From assembly GCA_035540935.1 (NCBI GenBank), contig DATLFS010000111.1, forward strand, positions 1-8,961: 8,961 nt of DNA. Reading direction: 5' to 3'. The notes under the pieces are model-generated. The model did not search any database. It was given only the letters and a program-made list of their open reading frames with translations, and had not been told where the DNA came from. Shown piece by piece: positions 5,629 through 8,961 of this stretch; the stretch's first letter is position 1; each line of letters starts with the position of its first letter. The stretch comes from DATLFS01 sp035540935 (lineage in GTDB: Bacteria; Actinomycetota; CADDZG01; WHSQ01). Position numbers and translations under genes: made by a program.

Positions 5629-6975
5629 TCAGCGGTCGGTGAAGTCGCCCTCCGCCGACGCCCCGGTCCGCGTCGCGGTACCGGAGTCGGTCGAGGTGAC
5701 GGAGACGCGGAAGAGCGTGTCCTTCAGGCCGAGAGCGCTCCGCACGTCCCATCCGGAGACCCGTACGGTCTTGGTCTCGCCGACGATCTTCACGCCGCCC
5801 TCGGTGGCCGACTTCACCACCGTCACCCGCCCCGAGACGCCAAAGGGCGCGCGGAGGCGGAACCGGAGGACCTTCCCCGTACCGAATCGCGCCGCGAGCT
5901 TCGACGAGAAGGACCGCCACGACATCGTCATCTTCCACTTGTGGTTCGGGTTGGCCGAGACGGCGTCGGGGCCGTCGTTCACGCCCCGCAGGTACGAGAT
6001 CGGCGCCCCGCCCCACACGTTCTCGTTGTTCTCGGTGTGGCCGCCGGACGACGAGGAGTAGAGCGCCTGGATCGGCGTCCCGTTGTGGAGGATCACCTGG
6101 TTCTTCGTAGCGTCGACGGCACCCTTCCAGTCGTCCCAATACGAACCCGACCCGGTCCGTTTGGCGTCGCCGATATACGCCTGGTCGATCGTGGAGTCGT
6201 AGACCGCGCAGGAGCAGGGGTAACGGTTCTGTCCCAGGCGGCGCACCTTCTCGAGCGCGTAGGTGCGGCCGGCGATCGCCTGCGCCCGCAGGACCGCGGC
6301 CGGCCACGACGACGGAACCTCACCGAGCCCGTAGAGGTACTTCTGCATGGGCAAGGACACCACGAGGTTCAGACAGTAGCCGCCGCACGAGGACGAGGAG
6401 TAGGTCGCCACCTCCATGCGCCCATAGGCGTAGGAATTGCTCTTCTCCACCACCCGCACGAGGGTGCCGAAGGGCTCGTACTTCAGGATCAGCGGAGCGT
6501 CGGGGGAGCCGAAGGCGGCGCGTCCGTCGACCCGGACCCGGTCGCCGTTCTTGAACAGCCGCATCGCGCCCGCCGAACCGGATTCGACCTTCCAGGTGGC
6601 CTTCGAACCGCCCTGGGCGATCGCATCCGGCTCCCCGGCCACCCTCCACACGACCTTCCCGCCGCCGTCGGAGAAGGCCGACGACGAGAAGGAGACGGAG
6701 CCGCGGCCCTGCAGCAGGCCGACCCGGATGCGGCGCGGCATGTCGGCGCTCTTGACCTGAGCCCCCGTGTAGTACTTCTCGAGGATCTGCTCCGCGCTCT
6801 TGCCGTTCTGGGCACGGCCGTAGGCGCCGTACTGGGACATGCCGATGCCGTGACCCCAGCCGCCGCCCTTGATCGTCACCTGGCGGCCCGCCTGAGCCAC
6901 CGGCGCGCCGGCCGTCACGATGCCCGCGACGGCGGCGGCGACAACGACCCTTCTCATGCTCCTGGTTCGCTCCAC
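5629..6975 (-). CDS. Secreted SpoIID/LytB-domain protein (putative peptidoglycan lytic transglycosylase), permuted layout
   Basis: About 442-448 residues. Numbered from the ATG at 6957, a signal peptide spans 1-23 (MRRVVVAAAVAGIVTAGAP, cleavage likely after AQA). Next comes GGWGHGIGMSQYGAYGRA (32-49) with ILEKYYTGAQV (58-68), a block normally at the C-terminal end of SpoIID. The SpoIID core follows: YLYGLGEVPSSWPAAVLRAQ (207-226), whose E213 aligns with the catalytic glutamate, AGRTYAL (229-235), YDSTIDQAYIG (253-263), ALYSSSSGGHTENNENVW (298-315), and SGWDVRSALGLKDTLFRV (401-418). Family members cleave peptidoglycan glycan strands, SpoIID acting on stem-peptide-free strands during engulfment; no sporulation role is implied here. 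Cysteines C191, C195, C248 and C250 could form disulfides or a metal site. The GTG at 6975 is chosen because AAGGGG lies 5 bases upstream; the ATG at 6957 has AGGAG only one base away, too close, but remains an alternative. It lies 19 bases downstream of a glycosyltransferase. Confidence 0.85.
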   Translation of the reverse strand: MERTRSMRRVVVAAAVAGIVTAGAPVAQAGRQVTIKGGGWGHGIGMSQYGAYGRAQNGKSAEQILEKYYTGAQVKSADMPRRIRVGLLQGRGSVSFSSSAFSDGGGKVVWRVAGEPDAIAQGGSKATWKVESGSAGAMRLFKNGDRVRVDGRAAFGSPDAPLILKYEPFGTLVRVVEKSNSYAYGRMEVATYSSSSCGGYCLNLVVSLPMQKYLYGLGEVPSSWPAAVLRAQAIAGRTYALEKVRRLGQNRYPCSCAVYDSTIDQAYIGDAKRTGSGSYWDDWKGAVDATKNQVILHNGTPIQALYSSSSGGHTENNENVWGGAPISYLRGVNDGPDAVSANPNHKWKMTMSWRSFSSKLAARFGTGKVLRFRLRAPFGVSGRVTVVKSATEGGVKIVGETKTVRVSGWDVRSALGLKDTLFRVSVTSTDSGTATRTGASAEGDFTDR

Positions 6976-6980
6976 TCTCA

Positions 6981-6986
6981 CCCCTT
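6981..6986 (-). promoter_or_regulatory. Ribosome binding site deciding the SpoIID-family start
   Basis: On the minus strand AAGGGG is followed by TGAGA and then the GTG at 6975. GGGGTGA nearly matches the anti-Shine-Dalgarno partner GAGGTGA at normal spacing, favouring GTG 6975 over ATG 6957 as start. The two differ by six residues (VERTRS), which only lengthen the positive N-region of the signal peptide. Confidence 0.45.
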
Positions 6987-6994
6987 GACCGTCG

Positions 6995-8068
6995 TCACCT
7001 CGCGACCGCCACTTGATAGGCGGCGAGGGTCTCTTTCGCGGTACGTAGCCACGAGAACTCGGCTGCCCTCGCCCGGCCCCTGCGAGCCAGGTCCTTCCGC
7101 AGGCCCTCGTCCGACAGGACCCTCGCGAGCCCCGCTGCGATGTCCTCCGGCTCCCTCGCCCGCACCACGATCGCGGCATCTCCGAGGATCTCGGCCGCCG
7201 CGGGATAGTCCCCCACGACGGCCGCCGTGCCGGCCGCCATCGCCTCCAGTGGCGGAAGGCCGAAGCCTTCGTACAGAGACGGGTAACAGAACACCTCCGC
7301 TGCGGCAAGCAGCCCGGGCAAGGTCTCGTCGCCCACCCAGCCGAGCAAGCGGACGCCGGGAGCCTCCGGGAGCTCCGGTCCCCACCCCTTCGGCCCGGCG
7401 ATCGCGAGCGTCATCTCCGGCAGTTCCGCCCGCACCGAGCGCCAGGCCTCGAGGAGCCGCGGGAGGTTCTTGCGCGGCTCGATCGTGCCGACGGCGAGGA
7501 CGTAGGGGCCCGCCAGGCCGAGGTCTCTCAGCGCGCCGTCGGACAGCGGCGTCGCGCCGAAGAAGAGCGGCGAGACGCCCTCATGGGTCACGTGCACCGA
7601 GGCCGCCGGCGCGCCGTAGGCGTCGCAGACCTCCTGTTTCACCGCCTCCGTCGGGGTGAGGATCGCCGCCGCGCGTGCCGTCGACCAGGGCACGAGATCG
7701 CGCAGGCGCTCACCCCCCGGGAAGGTGTCGTCGCGCAGGAAGGAGAGGTCGTGAACCGTGAGGACACCGGCCTCGCGCCCGAGCGCGGGGAGGACGAAGT
7801 TCGTGGCGTGCACCGCGTCGACCTTCCCCACCAGCCGTTGGATGCGCGGCGCGCCGAGGCGTCGCCACGACGTCTGCACGAGGCGCGCCGGAACCCTCCA
7901 CCGCCGCATGCCCTCGGACCGGCCGCCGCGCGCCGCGATCGCGTAAGGGACGAGCTCGACGCCGGTGACGGCGAGGGCATCGGCCAGCTCGCGCGCGTAG
8001 CGACCCACGCCCGTGCGGAGGTCGAGCAACGGCCCGGCGTCGTAGGCGACGCGCAGATGGTCCGCCAC
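6995..8068 (-). CDS. GT4-family glycosyltransferase (GT-B fold)
   Basis: A 357-residue retaining glycosyltransferase of the GT4 type, which moves a sugar from an NDP or GDP donor to a lipid-linked or polymer acceptor on the cytoplasmic side. The N-terminal acceptor domain opens RVAYDAGPLLDLRTGVGRYA (6-25) and contains HATNFVLP (87-94) and LTVHDLSFL (103-111). The donor domain has VLAVGTIEPRKNLPRLLEAW (190-209), AIAGPKGWG (222-230) and the EX7E signature EGFGLPPLE (E267, E275), then AAEILGDAAIVV (291-302). This pattern is common in mannosyl- and related transferases, but donor and linkage cannot be read. The GTG at 8068 shares one base with the TAG of the upstream GDP-fucose synthase (TAGTG), so translation is probably coupled; no clear ribosome site. 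GDP-fucose or GDP-mannose as donor is a reasonable inference. Confidence 0.9.
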   Translation of the reverse strand: MADHLRVAYDAGPLLDLRTGVGRYARELADALAVTGVELVPYAIAARGGRSEGMRRWRVPARLVQTSWRRLGAPRIQRLVGKVDAVHATNFVLPALGREAGVLTVHDLSFLRDDTFPGGERLRDLVPWSTARAAAILTPTEAVKQEVCDAYGAPAASVHVTHEGVSPLFFGATPLSDGALRDLGLAGPYVLAVGTIEPRKNLPRLLEAWRSVRAELPEMTLAIAGPKGWGPELPEAPGVRLLGWVGDETLPGLLAAAEVFCYPSLYEGFGLPPLEAMAAGTAAVVGDYPAAAEILGDAAIVVRAREPEDIAAGLARVLSDEGLRKDLARRGRARAAEFSWLRTAKETLAAYQVAVAR

Positions 8069-8961
8069 TAGAAGGTGACGGCTTCCGCTTCCTCGCGGTG
8101 GGCGACGTACCAGTCGATCGTCCGCCTCAGCCCCGTCTCGAGCGGCGTCTGCGCGCGCCACCCGAACTCTCGCTCCGCGCGCGTCGCATCGACGGCGCGC
8201 CGCGGCTGTCCGTCCGGCTTCGACGGATCCCAACGCAGCTCCCCCCGGAACCCCGTAAGGCGGGCGATCGTCTCGGCGAGGTCCTTGATCGGCACCTCGT
8301 TCCCCGCTCCGAGATTCACCGGGTCCGGGCCGTCATACCTCTCCGTGGCCATCACGATCCCGTCGGCGCAGTCGTCGACGTAGAGGAACTCGCGCGTGGC
8401 GCGGCCCGTACCCCAGACCTCGATCTCGTCGCGCCCTTCCCGCGCCGCGTCGACGCACTTCTTGATGAGTGCCGGGATGACGTGGCTCACGCTCTCGTTG
8501 AACTTGTCACGCGGGCCATAGAGGTTGGTGGGCAGCAGATAGATGCAGCTCTGGCCGTATTGCTCACGGTTCGCCTGCGCGTGGACGAGCAAAGCCTTCT
8601 TCGCCACGCCGTACGGCGCGTTCGTCTCCTCCGGATACCCGTTCCATAGATCGTCCTCCGAGAACGGCACCGGCGTGAACTTCGGGTAGGCGCAGATCGT
8701 CCCGACGATGACGGTCTTCGCCACGTCGCGGACCCGCGCCTCCTCGATGACGTAGGTGCCCATCAACAGGTTCGATAGGTACAGCTCGGCGGGACGAGCG
8801 CGGTTGGCGCCGATCCCGCCCACCCGCGCGGCGAGATGCACCACCACGTCCGGGTAGACGTCGGCGAACAGCTTCGCCACGTCGTCGCGGACCGTCAGGT
8901 CGTAGTCGCGGCTCCCCGGCGTGACGACCTCGCTCGCGCCGAGAGCTTCCAGTCGCGGGAC
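8068..8961 (-). CDS. fcl: GDP-L-fucose synthase, 5'-truncated by the window edge
   Basis: A 297-residue C-terminal portion of an extended SDR enzyme; the frame is open to the right edge, so the GxxGxxG NADP loop and start codon lie outside. Family-specific blocks, numbered from the edge, are DYDLT (19-23), HLAARVGGIGANRARPAE (42-59), VGTICAYPKFTPVPFSEDDL (86-105), GYPEETNAPYGVAKK (108-122) with catalytic Y117-x3-K121, and NLYGPRDKF (146-154) before SHVIPALIKK (159-168). C90 and H160 align with the epimerisation cysteine and histidine of E. coli Fcl (C109, H179). T88 replaces the serine normally beside them. The enzyme epimerises GDP-4-keto-6-deoxy-mannose at C3 and C5, then reduces C4 with NADPH, giving GDP-L-fucose. 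Its usual partner gmd is not in the window but could lie just to the right. It is coupled to the glycosyltransferase by TAGTG. Confidence 0.92.
   Translation of the reverse strand, partial: VPRLEALGASEVVTPGSRDYDLTVRDDVAKLFADVYPDVVVHLAARVGGIGANRARPAELYLSNLLMGTYVIEEARVRDVAKTVIVGTICAYPKFTPVPFSEDDLWNGYPEETNAPYGVAKKALLVHAQANREQYGQSCIYLLPTNLYGPRDKFNESVSHVIPALIKKCVDAAREGRDEIEVWGTGRATREFLYVDDCADGIVMATERYDGPDPVNLGAGNEVPIKDLAETIARLTGFRGELRWDPSKPDGQPRRAVDATRAEREFGWRAQTPLETGLRRTIDWYVAHREEAEAVTF

Noticed and set aside
5941..7659. A 572-codon open frame on the plus strand opposite the SpoIID and glycosyltransferase genes
   Set aside because: It is fully antisense to two genes with clear motifs, and its translation is proline/arginine-rich filler without a domain.
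8069..8233. N-terminal extension of the glycosyltransferase
   Set aside because: It overlaps the GDP-fucose synthase coding sequence and adds no GT-B sequence; the GTG at 8068 overlapping the upstream TAG is the natural start.
1..8961. Mobile elements, CRISPR arrays, tRNA or rRNA genes, tandem repeats, toxin-antitoxin or phage defence genes
   Set aside because: I scanned for transposase or integrase motifs, regularly spaced repeats and RNA gene hallmarks and saw none; coding density leaves no room for them.

Overview
The window is a gene-dense, high-GC stretch (roughly two-thirds G+C by eye) with almost no intergenic DNA. It carries bacterial coenzyme F420 biosynthesis genes, an Actinobacteria-type SpoIID/LytB protein and a DUF3105 protein. 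Initiation by GTG and TTG is frequent, and several starts look leaderless. Together these point to an actinobacterial chromosome, probably outside the classical mycobacterial/streptomycete lineages because FbiB is split into two genes. I cannot place it below phylum from sequence alone. I see no phage, insertion sequence, CRISPR, tRNA or rRNA signal, and no stretch above 70 bases without a gene.

Left part (1-3128): an F420 module. A minus-strand cofG/fbiC fragment (Fo synthase N-terminus, running off the left edge) diverges from a plus-strand run: cofD (2-phospho-L-lactate/PEP transferase), cofE (F420:gamma-glutamyl ligase), a stand-alone nitroreductase homologous to the C-terminal half of mycobacterial FbiB (likely dehydro-F420 reductase), and a membrane-anchored DUF3105 protein. 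cofD/cofE/nitroreductase are joined by 4-base ATGA/GTGA stop-start overlaps. The guanylyltransferase CofC/FbiD is not in the window.

Right part (3135-8961, all minus strand, read right to left): a sugar-nucleotide and envelope-glycan set. It holds a GDP-L-fucose synthase (5' end beyond the right edge), a GT4-type glycosyltransferase, a secreted SpoIID/LytB-family protein whose GHGxGMSQ block lies at the N-terminus, a four-helix SMR/EmrE-like membrane protein lacking the drug-transport glutamate, a sugar-1-phosphate nucleotidyltransferase with a left-handed beta-helix tail, and an NAD-dependent sugar epimerase. They could work together by activating a sugar, converting it to an epimerised or deoxy form, transferring it to a lipid carrier or polymer, moving it across the membrane, and remodelling peptidoglycan. 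That pathway is inference from families and order. The two halves converge with only 6 bases between stop codons.

The most notable points are the divergent cofG/cofD control region with two facing TANNNT elements placed for leaderless transcription, the same arrangement at the SMR gene, the split FbiB, and the permuted SpoIID architecture. No wholly new system is evident; most of the window is ordinary core or envelope chromosome.
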